Assembly: GCA_021773075.1 (NCBI GenBank)
Contig: JAJFKT010000026.1
Location: forward strand, 744,356-808,355
Reading direction: 5' to 3'
Length of the DNA: 64,000 bases
DNA from: Woeseiaceae bacterium
Lineage (GTDB): Bacteria > Pseudomonadota > Gammaproteobacteria > Steroidobacterales > Woeseiaceae
How positions within the stretch are numbered: position 1 is the stretch's first letter; each line of letters begins with the position of its first letter. Made by a program: the position numbers and the translations under genes. The notes under the pieces are model-generated. The model made no database searches. It was not told where the DNA came from and worked only from the letters and a program-made list of their open reading frames with translations. Below, piece after piece: positions 27,520 through 37,614 of this stretch.

Positions 27520-28848
27520 ATGCGATTAACGATTTTTGGGTCTGGATATGTGGGTCTCGTTACCGGCGCCTGCATGGCCGAAATGGGCAATCATGTTGTT
27601 TGCTACGACATCGACGAAGCCAAAATTGAGCGCCTCAATAACGGTGAAATACCGATCTATGAGCCGGGATTGGACGCTTACATTGCTCGCAATATGGAGT
27701 CCGGTCGGCTGGAATTCACCACCGATGCGAAAAAGGCTGTTGATCACGGACTGTTTCAGTTTATTTCCGTTGGTACGCCCCCTGATGAAGACGGTTCGGC
27801 CGATCTTAAACACGTTTTGGCGGTTGCCCAAACCATCGGCGAACACATGGATGAGTACCGAATCGTTGTCGACAAATCGACGGTACCTGTCGGCACGGCA
27901 GATAAGGTAAAAGCTGAGATCGAGAAAACGCTCGCTGATCGCGGTAAGGCCGTCGAGTTTGACGTGGTCTCCAATCCTGAGTTTCTGAAAGAAGGCGCTG
28001 CAATCTCTGACTTCATGAAACCGGACAGAATTATTGTCGGTACGGACAACCCACGTACAACGGAATTGCTTAGGTCACTGTACGAGCCGTTCAACCGGAA
28101 TCATGACCGTCTCATCAGCATGGATGTGCGCTCGGCGGAGCTCACCAAGTACGCGGCAAACGCCATGCTGGCCACGAAAATCAGTTTCATGAACGAGCTC
28201 GCGAACATCGCGGAACGCTTTGGTGCAGATATCGAGCAAGTACGTGTCGGTATCGGCTCGGATCCTCGTATTGGCTATCACTTCATATACCCCGGCTCAG
28301 GATACGGCGGCTCTTGCTTCCCAAAGGATGTGCAGGCGTTGGCGAAGTCCGCGGATGATTCTGGATACGAAGCATCACTCTTGAACGCCGTTGAAGAAGT
28401 GAACGTGCGTCAAAAACGCCGGATGGTCGAAAAGCTGAATTCCCATTACGACGGAAATTTGCTTGGCAAAACCATCGCGCTGTGGGGTTTATCGTTCAAA
28501 CCGCGCACAGATGACATGCGTGCGGCGCCGAGTCGCGTGATCATGGAATCGATGTGGGAGGCCGGTGCGAATATTCGTGCGTATGATCCGGAGGCGATGG
28601 AGGAGGCACGAAGAATCTATCCCGACCAGGACGGACTTGAGCTGTGCGAAACCGCATTCGATGCTGTTGACGGTGCTGACGCACTCGTGATTATCACTGA
28701 GTGGCAGGAATTCAGAAGTCCGGATTTCACAGTCCTAAAAGAACAGCTTGCTGACAGCGTCATTTTTGACGGTCGCAATCTGTACGAACCCGACACTGTT
28801 GAAGCCCTGGGGCTGCAGTACTACGCAATTGGTAGGGGCAGATCTTGA
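27520..28848 (+). CDS. ugd: UDP-glucose 6-dehydrogenase
   Basis: A 442-residue NAD-dependent dehydrogenase making UDP-glucuronate. The N-terminal Rossmann motif is [19 protein letters not shown] follows near residue 45; the catalytic cysteine is C266 within YGGSCFPKD; and the C-terminal domain has [11 protein letters not shown]. The related GDP-mannose dehydrogenase is the main alternative, but the N-terminal motifs read as UDP-glucose type. It begins an operon with manC and manB, the stop overlapping the TTG start of manC. Confidence 0.92.
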   Translation: MRLTIFGSGYVGLVTGACMAEMGNHVVCYDIDEAKIERLNNGEIPIYEPGLDAYIARNMESGRLEFTTDAKKAVDHGLFQFISVGTPPDEDGSADLKHVLAVAQTIGEHMDEYRIVVDKSTVPVGTADKVKAEIEKTLADRGKAVEFDVVSNPEFLKEGAAISDFMKPDRIIVGTDNPRTTELLRSLYEPFNRNHDRLISMDVRSAELTKYAANAMLATKISFMNELANIAERFGADIEQVRVGIGSDPRIGYHFIYPGSGYGGSCFPKDVQALAKSADDSGYEASLLNAVEEVNVRQKRRMVEKLNSHYDGNLLGKTIALWGLSFKPRTDDMRAAPSRVIMESMWEAGANIRAYDPEAMEEARRIYPDQDGLELCETAFDAVDGADALVIITEWQEFRSPDFTVLKEQLADSVIFDGRNLYEPDTVEALGLQYYAIGRGRS

Positions 28849-30266
28849 GCACTATCCTGCCGGTCATTCTGTCGGGCGGTTCAGGAACTCGCTTATGGCC
28901 AGCGTCGCGGTCCATGTATCCGAAGCAGTTGCTACCGCTCACCGGCGAAAGGACGATGCTGCAACAAACCGCGCAGCGGCTTGACGGCATGACGGATAAA
29001 ACCGACGGTTGCATGGTGATCTGCAACGAGGCGCATCGTTTTCTGGTTGCGGAACAACTCCGTGCGATAGGGCAGAGCGCACAGATCGTTCTAGAACCGG
29101 AAGGACGCAACACTGCGCCAGCTGTTGCACTTGCCGCGTTTCTGGTCGTTGAGACAGATCCGGACACGCTCCTTCTGGTCATGCCGGCAGACCACGTCAT
29201 CAAAGATACAGCGGCTTTCCAGGCTGCTATCTCTATTGGATGCGAGGCTGCAACCGATCACAAGCTGGTGACTTTCGGCATTGTCCCTACGCGGCCGGAA
29301 ACGGGGTTTGGCTACGTTCAGGCGACGCTTGATGGTGCTAATGCTGTAGCGGTTAAGTCATTCGTCGAAAAACCGGATCTCGCCACCGCCGAGGCATACC
29401 TCAACGGCGGCGATCACTTCTGGAATAGCGGTATGTTCCTCTTTAGTGCGCAGGCGTATCTCAACGCGCTGGAGAAACTCGCACCGTATATGTTTAGCGC
29501 CTGCAAGGAGAGTATTCGCAAGCGTAGCGATGGTGATTTCATTCGCCCGGATGCCGAGTCCTTCCTGTCCAGCCCGAAAGATTCGATCGACTACGCTGTG
29601 ATGGAAAAGACGCACGCTGCTGTCATGGTAGCGTTGGATGTGGGATGGAGTGACGTGGGTTCCTGGGCGGCGTTGCAGGATGTGCGGGATAGTGACAGAG
29701 ACGGCAATACGATTGAAGGCGATGTGTATACACACGATTGCAAAGGTGTGTTTATTCAAGCTGAGAGTCGACTGGTAACGGCAGTCGGGCTCGAAGATGT
29801 TGTGATCGTTGAAACCAAGGACTCCACACTGGTCGTTAGCAAAGACAAAGCGCAGGACGTTAAGGCGATCGTTGATCAGTTGGCGGCAGAAGATCGCCCT
29901 GAAACCAAACTTCATCGCCAGGTTTTTCGCCCCTGGGGCAGCTACGACAGCCTGGAGAACGCCGACGGTTTTCAGGTGAAACGTCTTACAGTAAATCCGG
30001 GCGCAATTCTGTCATTGCAAAAGCACGCGCATCGCGCGGAACATTGGGTCGTTGTGCAAGGCAAAGCACGCATCACCAGGAATGACGAAGAGTTTGACCT
30101 GAGCGTGAACGAGTCAACCTACATTGCGATTGGCGACGTACACAGAATAGCGAACCCGTTCGATGAAGACGCACACATCATTGAAGTGCAGTGCGGCGAC
30201 TACTTGGGCGAGGACGATATAGTTCGGCTGGAAGACAACTACGGCCGTGAGGGCACCAATACGTGA
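28845..30266 (+). CDS. manC: Mannose-1-phosphate guanylyltransferase / mannose-6-phosphate isomerase
   Basis: A 473-residue two-domain enzyme. Residues 1-290 are a nucleotidyltransferase with [13 protein letters not shown] and PKQLLPL near 8-30; residues about 345-470 are a cupin-type isomerase with [20 protein letters not shown] and GDVHRIANP. It makes GDP-mannose for gmd and for direct mannosylation. The TTG start overlaps the ugd stop (TTGA) and has AGGGG upstream. The product could also be called AlgA or CpsB; the symbol used here refers to function. Confidence 0.94.
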   Translation: MSTILPVILSGGSGTRLWPASRSMYPKQLLPLTGERTMLQQTAQRLDGMTDKTDGCMVICNEAHRFLVAEQLRAIGQSAQIVLEPEGRNTAPAVALAAFLVVETDPDTLLLVMPADHVIKDTAAFQAAISIGCEAATDHKLVTFGIVPTRPETGFGYVQATLDGANAVAVKSFVEKPDLATAEAYLNGGDHFWNSGMFLFSAQAYLNALEKLAPYMFSACKESIRKRSDGDFIRPDAESFLSSPKDSIDYAVMEKTHAAVMVALDVGWSDVGSWAALQDVRDSDRDGNTIEGDVYTHDCKGVFIQAESRLVTAVGLEDVVIVETKDSTLVVSKDKAQDVKAIVDQLAAEDRPETKLHRQVFRPWGSYDSLENADGFQVKRLTVNPGAILSLQKHAHRAEHWVVVQGKARITRNDEEFDLSVNESTYIAIGDVHRIANPFDEDAHIIEVQCGDYLGEDDIVRLEDNYGREGTNT

Positions 30267-31612
30267 GCGTAATAATTGACAGTTTCAAGGCCTACGATAT
30301 CCGTGGGCAAATACCCAATCAGATCAACGCAGATATTTGCTATCGCATTGGCAACGCGACGGCAGCGTTTCTCGGTGCGAAGACCGTCGTTGTTGGTCGT
30401 GATATGCGACTCACCAGCGACGAGTTCGCTGACGCTGTGACCAAAGGGCTCACAGATGCCGGTGTAGAAGTATTCGACATCGGGCTGTGTGGTACTGAAA
30501 TGGTCTATTTTGGCACGAGTCATTTGAAGGCCGATGGCGGCATCATGATCACCGCAAGTCATAATCCGGCGGACTACAACGGTTTGAAACTGGTTCGGGA
30601 GGATGCGCGGCCGATTAGCGCGGATACTGGATTGAAGGAGATTCGCGTCCTGGCTGAAGCTGATGAACGATTGTCCGTTGCCGGCGGTAGACGAGTTACG
30701 ACAAGTGTATTCGCCAACTACATCAGCCACATGCTTGACTATGTCGAATTCGAAAAGCTTAAGCCACTCAAACTGGTGGTAAATGCCGGTAACGGCTGTG
30801 GGGGAATCGCGTCGGATGGTTTGGAGCCCCATTTACCATTCGAATTGATCAAAGTTCACAACGAGCCCGACGGCACGTTTCCCAATGGCATCCCCAATCC
30901 GATGCTGCTGGAGAATCAGCAAGTGACCACTCAGGCTGTTATTGAGAATAAAGCTGATATGGGCATCGCCTGGGATGGTGACTTTGATCGCTGTTTTATG
31001 TTTGATGAAAACGGCACGTTCATCGAGGGTTATTACATCGTAGGTCTTCTGGCGGAGGCTTTTCTTGCGAAATCACCCGGCGGGAAGATTGTGTATGACC
31101 CGCGCATGACGTGGAACACACTGGATATAGTTGAGAAGGCAGGCGGCACAGCGGTGCTTAGTAAGTCAGGACACTCTTTTATAAAGGAAAAAATGCGCAC
31201 TGATGACGCGGTCTATGGTGGTGAAATGAGTGCGCACCATTACTTTCGGGATTTTTCCTACGCCGATAGCGGCATGATCCCTTGGTTGCTCGTTGCGGAG
31301 TTAATTTCGGTGAGCGGGAAATCGCTGTCTGAACTCGTCGGCGAACGCATGGCCATGTATCCAGCGAGCGGGGAGATCAACCGTCAGGTAGAGGACGCAA
31401 CCGCGACTTTGCAGGTGCTGCATGATCATTACGCGGCTGGTGCAAAAACCGTCGACGACATCGATGGCTACAGCTTTGAGTTTGACGAATGGCGATTTAA
31501 TATTCGAATGTCGAATACGGAGCCGGTTGTGCGTTTGAATGTTGAGAGTCGTGGCGACCAGATTGCGTTGAAAAAACGAACCAAAGAAATTCTAAACATC
31601 CTCGAAAACTAG
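30263..31612 (+). CDS. manB: Phosphomannomutase
   Basis: A 449-residue alpha-D-phosphohexomutase converting mannose-6-phosphate and mannose-1-phosphate. The phosphoserine S99 sits in TASHNPADYNG, the metal loop is DGDFDRC near 237-243, and the sugar-binding loop is GGEMSAHHYF near 320-329. Length fits bacterial ManB/AlgC-type enzymes, and phosphoglucomutase activity is also possible. It starts with GTG overlapping the manC stop and ends the ugd-manC-manB operon, facing wecB. Confidence 0.93.
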   Translation: MSVIIDSFKAYDIRGQIPNQINADICYRIGNATAAFLGAKTVVVGRDMRLTSDEFADAVTKGLTDAGVEVFDIGLCGTEMVYFGTSHLKADGGIMITASHNPADYNGLKLVREDARPISADTGLKEIRVLAEADERLSVAGGRRVTTSVFANYISHMLDYVEFEKLKPLKLVVNAGNGCGGIASDGLEPHLPFELIKVHNEPDGTFPNGIPNPMLLENQQVTTQAVIENKADMGIAWDGDFDRCFMFDENGTFIEGYYIVGLLAEAFLAKSPGGKIVYDPRMTWNTLDIVEKAGGTAVLSKSGHSFIKEKMRTDDAVYGGEMSAHHYFRDFSYADSGMIPWLLVAELISVSGKSLSELVGERMAMYPASGEINRQVEDATATLQVLHDHYAAGAKTVDDIDGYSFEFDEWRFNIRMSNTEPVVRLNVESRGDQIALKKRTKEILNILEN

Positions 31613-31625
31613 TGTGACTAAGAGC

Positions 31626-31646
31626 GTCCTCTCAGATCGTGAGGAC
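31626..31646. terminator. Hairpin between convergent manB and wecB
   Basis: GTCCTC at 31626-31631 pairs with GAGGAC at 31641-31646 across a nine-base loop, in the 50-base gap between converging genes. On the plus strand it is followed by an AT-rich stretch with TTTT. It probably ends transcription from both sides. Confidence 0.55.
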
Positions 31647-31662
31647 AAATAAATTTTCGTTC

Positions 31663-32769
31663 CTACACCTTTGGCATAACATTTACGCGTTTTGTGAGAA
31701 ATTCAACGGCGCGGGCTGCAGTCTTGCCGTCCCACAAGGGAATCCGTTTTCCCTTCGGCCAATCGTTTTCCAAGACTGCGGTGAGGTACTTATCGAGTGA
31801 ATGGGCGTCGACAAGCTTATTAGTTCCCATGCTGACAGTGATGGGGCGTTCCGTGTTATCCCGCAGCGTGAGGCATGGGATATTGAGATAGCTTGTTTCC
31901 TCCTGCAATCCCCCTGAATCGGTAATCACGACACGCGCGCCAGTTACGATATTCATGAATCGAATGTAAGGCTGTGGTTCGAGAAGCATGATGTGTTCGG
32001 TTGATTCCAAGCGTGATCTTAAACCTGCTCGGGTCAGCCCCTGTATGCTTCGTGGGTGGGCGACGAAGACGATAGGGAGTCTCTCAGCAGTTTCCACCAA
32101 TGAGTCGACAATAGGTGTCAGCGACTCTTCGTTATCGACGTTGGATGGTCTGTGTAGTGTCACCAAAGCATATTGCCCAGTCTTCAGTCCCAAATTTTCC
32201 CTAGCATCAGAGGATTCAATTTTCGCCCGAAGCATTTCAAACGAGTCAATCATGATATTTCCGATTCTGTCGATCTTTTTCGAATCGACGCCTTCTGCTA
32301 ATAGATTTTCATCGGCGTCGGCTGACGGCGTCCAAAACACATCGGCTATTGCATCCGTGACGAGCCTATTAATCTCCTCAGGCATGCGTTTGTCTCGGCT
32401 TCGAAGACCGGCCTCCAGATGTATCACTGGAATCCACAACTTCGCGCCAACCATTGCGCATGCGGCTGTCGAATTGACGTCGCCAACAACGATAATCAAG
32501 TCTGGACGGTGACTTGAACATACGGCTTCATAGGCCATCATAACGCCACCGGTTTGTTCCGCGTGCGTGCCACCACCAACGCCAAGATGGAAATCCGGTT
32601 CCGGAAGGCCTAGGTCTTCAAGGATTGCATCGGACATATTTCGATCATAGTGCTGGCCAGTATGTACGATCTTCGGTTTCGCCCAATCCGTTGCCATTAA
32701 TGCGTGATAGAGAGGGGCGACCTTCATGAAATTTGGTCGCGCAGCGCAGATCAGGTGTACAACAGTCAT
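31663..32769 (-). CDS. wecB: UDP-N-acetylglucosamine 2-epimerase, non-hydrolysing
   Basis: A 368-residue GT-B-like epimerase that interconverts UDP-GlcNAc and UDP-ManNAc in the cytoplasm. Visible landmarks are the N-terminal CAARPNFMKVAPL, the VGDVNSTAACA segment, HLEAGLRSRD near 123-132, RMPEEINR, and the late TDSGGLQEE motif near 290. Length matches the family (about 375). It stands alone on the minus strand, converging on manB. A dehydrogenase for UDP-ManNAcA (wecC) is not seen nearby. Confidence 0.94.
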   Translation of the reverse strand: MTVVHLICAARPNFMKVAPLYHALMATDWAKPKIVHTGQHYDRNMSDAILEDLGLPEPDFHLGVGGGTHAEQTGGVMMAYEAVCSSHRPDLIIVVGDVNSTAACAMVGAKLWIPVIHLEAGLRSRDKRMPEEINRLVTDAIADVFWTPSADADENLLAEGVDSKKIDRIGNIMIDSFEMLRAKIESSDARENLGLKTGQYALVTLHRPSNVDNEESLTPIVDSLVETAERLPIVFVAHPRSIQGLTRAGLRSRLESTEHIMLLEPQPYIRFMNIVTGARVVITDSGGLQEETSYLNIPCLTLRDNTERPITVSMGTNKLVDAHSLDKYLTAVLENDWPKGKRIPLWDGKTAARAVEFLTKRVNVMPKV

Positions 32770-32865
32770 CTTTTTTTACCATCAAATATGTATTACCGAC
32801 GATATTACCCGGTGCCCGAACGAAAGTCGTCCGATAAAATGAGCGGGTAATTTTCGATGCCGTCG

Positions 32866-33855
32866 TTAAGAACGTGGCGAACCATCGTTATTTTCGACCT
32901 TAGCTGAGCTAAGCCGTACATCGTCAATGTATATCACTTCGTTGCCGACAGGATCGGCGATAAACCAAATGATCGATACAATTCTAGAGACGTCCATAGA
33001 CCGTTTGTCAGGTGCATTGGAGATGTCTTTAATCGAAAACCTATAGGTTTGTGGTTGCTGCGCAACTTCAATTTGTGTGTTGAATCGATCGTTGTACCGG
33101 TAAATATGATTCGCATCATGGACTCGAAATGACACTAAAACGGGATCACGGCCCGCTGACGATGCAGTAAAACTCAGTGTTTCGCTCCCCCGCCAATCGG
33201 AAGAAGGTACAAGTTCAATGCCGATTCTTCCCTTGCTACCAAGTGCGAGTTTCGCGACCGAACGTCCATACGCAGGCCAATCAACAGGCGCAGGCACAAA
33301 ATTGACACGGTATCTTTCGGACTCCGAGAAAAGTAATTTTTGCCAACTTTGCTCGAAGTCGGCGATTGCAGGTAACATAGATTGCTGGCGCCAGATCGCG
33401 TGAGCGTAGTAAAACGTGCCACCAAATGTTGCGATAGTCAGGAGAATCGCACAAACCGAAACAACCGGAATGAACGACGATCGCAAAGGTCGTCTCGGCT
33501 TGCGGAGAAGGAGTGCGGCGATAGTCGCAGCGTACGCGATTCCGACGACATCCATCAACAGGTCCTTGATATCGGCGTCTCTTGGTCCCAATATTTGACT
33601 GGCTTCCCCCAATACGGCGACGAGGAAGACATAGAAGCTTATTGTCAGGATTCCGCTAACTGCGTGGATTCTGGGGTAGCGCAATAGTAATGCCGCAGAA
33701 GCCACCAAAGCGAACCCCGGTGCGTGCAACGAATCTATAAATGCCCTGGGGAGGTGACTAATGGCCGCCAAATTGGCACTGTGGGCGGCATATATCGCAG
33801 CAGCCACGACGACAACTAGAACTATATTTCGTACAAAATAGGGCGTTGGCAACAT
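32866..33855 (-). CDS. VanZ-like membrane protein with extra C-terminal domain
   Basis: A 329-residue protein. The first 125 residues hold four hydrophobic helices and acidic segments (HAPGFALVA, DIKDLLMDVVG) as in VanZ-like proteins. A fifth helix at about 136-155 leads to a roughly 170-residue outward-facing domain rich in beta strands, possibly a jelly-roll carbohydrate-binding fold (inference). VanZ-like proteins often sit in XrtA and other polysaccharide loci, with unclear function. It diverges from the EpsB-type gene across 180 bases. Confidence 0.72.
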   Translation of the reverse strand: MLPTPYFVRNIVLVVVVAAAIYAAHSANLAAISHLPRAFIDSLHAPGFALVASAALLLRYPRIHAVSGILTISFYVFLVAVLGEASQILGPRDADIKDLLMDVVGIAYAATIAALLLRKPRRPLRSSFIPVVSVCAILLTIATFGGTFYYAHAIWRQQSMLPAIADFEQSWQKLLFSESERYRVNFVPAPVDWPAYGRSVAKLALGSKGRIGIELVPSSDWRGSETLSFTASSAGRDPVLVSFRVHDANHIYRYNDRFNTQIEVAQQPQTYRFSIKDISNAPDKRSMDVSRIVSIIWFIADPVGNEVIYIDDVRLSSAKVENNDGSPRS

Positions 33856-34035
33856 GATGTCGTCTTACTCGCAGCAATCGCGGGCTATAATCGGAATTGG
33901 CCCTTGGTGCAACAAGGTGGTGCAGTTCTCAGGCTGTGATGAGAAAAGTATCACGCTCTGCATTTCGTTCGCCGACTACAATCTGCTTTGCTTCGCATTT
34001 CACGCCAATTCTGTAGACTACGAAATTAATAAAAT
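33856..34035. promoter_or_regulatory. Divergent intergenic region of the XrtA core
   Basis: This 180-base region between two divergent genes must carry promoters for both. A TATAAT-like box lies near 33888-33893 on the plus strand without a clear partner box. A TTGGCCC...TGCAA stretch near 33898 resembles a sigma-54 promoter but its spacing is two bases too short. No regulator site is convincing. Confidence 0.4.
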
Positions 34036-35433
34036 ATGCCCGCTTGGTCAATAAATAGATCCGTCAGAACGCCTTTGTTGCTGCTGGCCTTTATCGAGCT
34101 AGCCGCAATTTTCTTCTCAGTCTACGTGAGTGCGTGGGTTGTGTATGGCAGCCTTAGCAATTGCGAGGGAGAGCTGGGTACTTTGAGTCCAAAAGGAGCG
34201 ATGTTTTCGGCAGTGATGTTTACCAGTTTGGTCGCGACTGGCCTGTACAATTTTCATCAAAGGGCATTTTTTCACGAGATTCTGGCGCGTGTTGGCGTCG
34301 CGTTCGCGGGTGGTGCAGTGATCTTGTCTGCCATATTTTATGTTGGCCCAGTGTTCTACATGCCGATCAAGATGGGCGGAGTGTCTGCCGCAACCGCTAT
34401 TACGATTCTGGTGCTTATCCGATTATTTTTTCACAGAAACGCCGATGATAATGTTTTTCGTCATCGGACACTGGTCTATGGTTCTGGTCGTCGATCAGCC
34501 GCAATTGCTGAGATGCGTCGTCGTGCAGACCGCAGAGGTTTTTATATCGTTGGCAATGTGCCAGCTCCTGGCGACGCTTCAGATTTAGTGAAATCTGACT
34601 CAGCGTCCACAGAGGTATCGCTACTCACGCTGGCACAGGAATTACGCGCGGATGAGATCGTCGTAGCAATGGACGACCGACGCGGCAACTTGCCGATTCG
34701 CGAGCTGCTTGACTGTAAACTACGTGGTATCAGCATCATTGATTTAGTGGAATTTCTTGAGCGAGAAACGGGAAAGATCCGTGTTGATTTGGTTAATCCT
34801 GGCTGGCTAATTTTTTCGCCGGGCTTCCGTTATTCTCGCGCGCGATTCGCAATGAAGAGATTCGTAGACATTGTCGTATCTCTGATTGGGATAGTCATTG
34901 GATGGCCGCTGATGGTATTGGTTTCGTTGGCGATCAAGTTCGAGGAAGGCATCTCTGCGCCTGTTTTGTATCGGCAAGAGAGAGTAGGTCTGAACGGTGA
35001 TGTTTTTAAGGTTCTCAAATTCCGAAGCATGCGAGTCGACGCGGAAGCAGACGGTGAGGCTATTTGGGCAGCTGAGAACGATCCGCGTACGACACGAACG
35101 GGTAGCTTTATTCGAAAATGCCGCTTGGATGAGTTGCCGCAGATCATCAACGTGCTGAAAGGCGAGATGAGTCTTGTTGGCCCTCGGCCTGAACGACCGG
35201 AGTTCGTATCGAGTTTGCAAGAAAAAATACCCTATTACTCGGAGCGTCATTCAGTAAAACCGGGCGTCACGGGCTGGGCACAGTTGCGTTACACCTATGG
35301 TTCGTCAGAGGAAGATACAATTCAGAAACTGCAGTATGACCTCTACTACATCAAGAACCAAAGCATCTTGCTGGATCTGATAATCATCTTGCAAACCGTG
35401 GAGGTTGTACTTTGGGGTAAAGGCTCGCGGTAG
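34036..35433 (+). CDS. EpsB-type polyprenyl glycosylphosphotransferase (XrtA system-associated)
   Basis: A 465-residue initiating enzyme: four to five N-terminal helices, a CoA-binding-like middle region and a C-terminal phosphoglycosyl transferase domain with the re-entrant helix near 280-300, the KVLKFRSMR motif, DELPQIINVLKGEMSL and VGPRPERPEF near 375-385. It adds the first sugar phosphate to undecaprenyl phosphate. The overall length and neighbours (PrsK, EpsE-like, XrtA) fit the TIGR03013-type proteins of exosortase A loci. It starts the XrtA core and is followed by prsK after 12 bases. Confidence 0.9.
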   Translation: MPAWSINRSVRTPLLLLAFIELAAIFFSVYVSAWVVYGSLSNCEGELGTLSPKGAMFSAVMFTSLVATGLYNFHQRAFFHEILARVGVAFAGGAVILSAIFYVGPVFYMPIKMGGVSAATAITILVLIRLFFHRNADDNVFRHRTLVYGSGRRSAAIAEMRRRADRRGFYIVGNVPAPGDASDLVKSDSASTEVSLLTLAQELRADEIVVAMDDRRGNLPIRELLDCKLRGISIIDLVEFLERETGKIRVDLVNPGWLIFSPGFRYSRARFAMKRFVDIVVSLIGIVIGWPLMVLVSLAIKFEEGISAPVLYRQERVGLNGDVFKVLKFRSMRVDAEADGEAIWAAENDPRTTRTGSFIRKCRLDELPQIINVLKGEMSLVGPRPERPEFVSSLQEKIPYYSERHSVKPGVTGWAQLRYTYGSSEEDTIQKLQYDLYYIKNQSILLDLIIILQTVEVVLWGKGSR

Positions 35434-35445
35434 CCTGGACGATTT

Positions 35446-37512
35446 ATGGTGCCTAGCGATGTGAGACTTGAGTACTTCGGCTATGGATTCGCTGCAGTCA
35501 CTTACCTGTTACTGACGATCATATTGCTCGCCCTTTATAGAGACCGAGCAGGGGGGGTAAGGCTGGCGGCCGCCGCGTTCATTACGAGTGTATGGGGAGT
35601 GTCGCTTTGTTGGTTGGTCGCTATTAACGGGCTGACACCTTCGCGTTTGCTCCTGCTCGAGATGATGCACGATGGAGCGTGGATTCTGTTTTTGTCTGCG
35701 TTGTTTGTAGGTGGCATAGGGTCAGGAAAGCGTTGGATAGTGCGGTATGGCGGGATAAGCCTGATCTCGTTGCTTATTTTGCTCGGTACATCTGGCGGAA
35801 GCGAAATCGTTACGACGTATGGATTGTACTTTGGCGTAGGTGACGTTCTTGTTCTTGGATCCATATTGACTTCACTCGTGGGTCTGGTCGCAGTTGAGCA
35901 AATCTATCGCAATGCTCGGCAAAAACAAAAGTCGGGCCTCAAATTCCTATGCATAGCCATGGCGGCGATCTTTACATACGACCTTGTTCTATACTCACAA
36001 GCGATACTGGAAGGTGAGATTAGCGATACGCTATGGCTCACGAAAGGTGTTGTTTTGAGCCTGTGCGTGCCGCTGATAATGGTTGCGGTAAAGCGTTCAC
36101 CGCGATCGTCAGTTGGATTATTCGTTTCCCGGCACGTTGTGTTCTATTCGGCGACCTTGATTTTGGCCGGTCTGTATCTGGCAGTGGTAGGTATTGGTGG
36201 GCAATATCTTCTGTCGATCGGTGGCGAGTGGGGCGAGTACCTGCTGACAGTCGTTACGTTCACAGCTCTAGTCGGTCTAAGTCTGGTCCTTTTCTCTGAG
36301 CGTTCGCGGCGCAACGCTCAAGCATTAATCAGTAAACACTTTTTTGCGAACCGGTACGATTATCGGATCGAGTGGCTACGGCTCATGGACACACTTGCCG
36401 CGTCTGAGGAAGGCTTGCCGCTGAGAAAACGAGCAATAAAAGCACTGGCCCAAATTCTGCAAGTCCAGTCCGGGACACTGTGGTTAGCACTGCCCGATTC
36501 ATCGCGATTTTACTGCGCGGCCGGTTGGAATTGTGCGCCTGATCCAGACTACCAGTTTGCAGATCGATCGTTGACTGAGTTTCTCCGAGCGACAGGATGG
36601 ATAATCGAGATTTCCGAGTTTGAGAAAAACCCGGACCACTATGACGGTCTTGAATTGAATACCTCGTCGCTGGGATTTGAGAATCCAGGTTTCATTATTC
36701 CGCTTCTAAATCATGGCAAATTACTTGGCTTGATAGTGTTATGTAATCGCGCCAAAGCTCGTTCTCTCGTATTTGAAGACCGAGACCTGTTAAAAACAGC
36801 CGGCCAGCAAATCGCCAGCTACCTGGCCCAGGACCTCGCGACAGAAAAACTGGCAGAAGCACGACAGTTTGAGGCATTCAATCGGCTAACCGCCTACTTG
36901 ATGCATGACCTTAAAAATGTCATTGCGCAACAATCGTTGATCGTCGACAACTCGGAACGACATAAGGACAAGGCTGAATTCGTAGACGATATGATCGAGA
37001 CGATCAGAGGCAGTGTTCGTCGAATGCGTGGTGTGATCGATCACTTTCAGCAGCGATCTTCGGAACAGAGTTTGCAGCGTATTGAACTAACGAAAATCGT
37101 TCTTCAGGCAGTTTCCCAAGCAGCAGACGGAATTCCAATACCACGTGCTCAGATTGATGAACGGCAAATCTGGGTGAAGGGGGACCCGGAACGTATGAAG
37201 ATGGCCATTTTTCACGCGGTCAGGAACGCCCAGGATGCGAGCGAGGATGACGGCACTATCAATGTAACGTTGTCGGAGACCGATTCGTTTGCTGAAATTG
37301 CCATTGCCGATCAGGGCACCGGCATGGACGAGCAATTTGTTCGAGAGCGCTTATTCAAGCCGTTTGACAGCACCAAAGGTACGCGAGGTATGGGGATAGG
37401 GGCTTACCAGTTGCGCGAAACAGTCAGCGCAATCGGTGGAGAGATAGATATCGATACGGCGCTTGGCAAGGGAACGACATTTCATATTAAATTGCCCAAG
37501 GTTTCAAAATAA
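35446..37512 (+). CDS. prsK: PrsK-type histidine kinase of the exosortase A system
   Basis: A 688-residue membrane sensor kinase. Eight or so helices occupy residues 10-290, a GAF-like domain about 310-465, the phosphoacceptor histidine H487 in YLMHDLKN, and a HATPase domain (about 590-686) with an N-box VRNAQDAS, G1 DQGTGMD and G2 GMGIGAYQL. This architecture and context match PrsK (TIGR02916), which with the sigma-54-dependent PrsR controls exosortase-linked genes in known cases. No prsR follows it: the next gene is the export lipoprotein after a 234-base gap. Confidence 0.9.
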   Translation: MVPSDVRLEYFGYGFAAVTYLLLTIILLALYRDRAGGVRLAAAAFITSVWGVSLCWLVAINGLTPSRLLLLEMMHDGAWILFLSALFVGGIGSGKRWIVRYGGISLISLLILLGTSGGSEIVTTYGLYFGVGDVLVLGSILTSLVGLVAVEQIYRNARQKQKSGLKFLCIAMAAIFTYDLVLYSQAILEGEISDTLWLTKGVVLSLCVPLIMVAVKRSPRSSVGLFVSRHVVFYSATLILAGLYLAVVGIGGQYLLSIGGEWGEYLLTVVTFTALVGLSLVLFSERSRRNAQALISKHFFANRYDYRIEWLRLMDTLAASEEGLPLRKRAIKALAQILQVQSGTLWLALPDSSRFYCAAGWNCAPDPDYQFADRSLTEFLRATGWIIEISEFEKNPDHYDGLELNTSSLGFENPGFIIPLLNHGKLLGLIVLCNRAKARSLVFEDRDLLKTAGQQIASYLAQDLATEKLAEARQFEAFNRLTAYLMHDLKNVIAQQSLIVDNSERHKDKAEFVDDMIETIRGSVRRMRGVIDHFQQRSSEQSLQRIELTKIVLQAVSQAADGIPIPRAQIDERQIWVKGDPERMKMAIFHAVRNAQDASEDDGTINVTLSETDSFAEIAIADQGTGMDEQFVRERLFKPFDSTKGTRGMGIGAYQLRETVSAIGGEIDIDTALGKGTTFHIKLPKVSK

Positions 37513-37554
37513 AGATTGATTCGGCGTTCGAACAAGAAAATTCGCGGGCAAAAG

Positions 37555-37570
37555 TGTGACGCAGTTCACA
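37555..37570. promoter_or_regulatory. Perfect CRP/Clp-type operator
   Basis: The 16-base TGTGACGCAGTTCACA fits the CRP-family consensus TGTGA-N6-TCACA with no mismatch. It lies in the gap before the EpsE-like gene. A TATAAT box at 37615-37620 puts the likely start of transcription about 61-65 bases from the centre of the site, close to the class I activator spacing of -61.5. There is no good -35 box, as expected at an activator-dependent promoter. Confidence 0.7.
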
Positions 37571-37614
37571 TTTTCTCGTAGGCTCAGATCCCAGCGATTC
37601 TCAAGAAAAGAGCA

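Noticed and set aside
31988..32512. A 174-codon open frame on the plus strand
   Set aside because: It lies opposite wecB, which is unmistakable, and has Ser-rich shadow composition.
33895..33915. A sigma-54-like promoter before the EpsB-type gene
   Set aside because: The GG and GC elements are about ten bases apart instead of twelve, so the spacing is wrong.
33950..33975. A CRP-like TGTGA...TCAC pair before the EpsB-type gene
   Set aside because: The two halves are about eleven bases apart rather than six, and the second half is incomplete.
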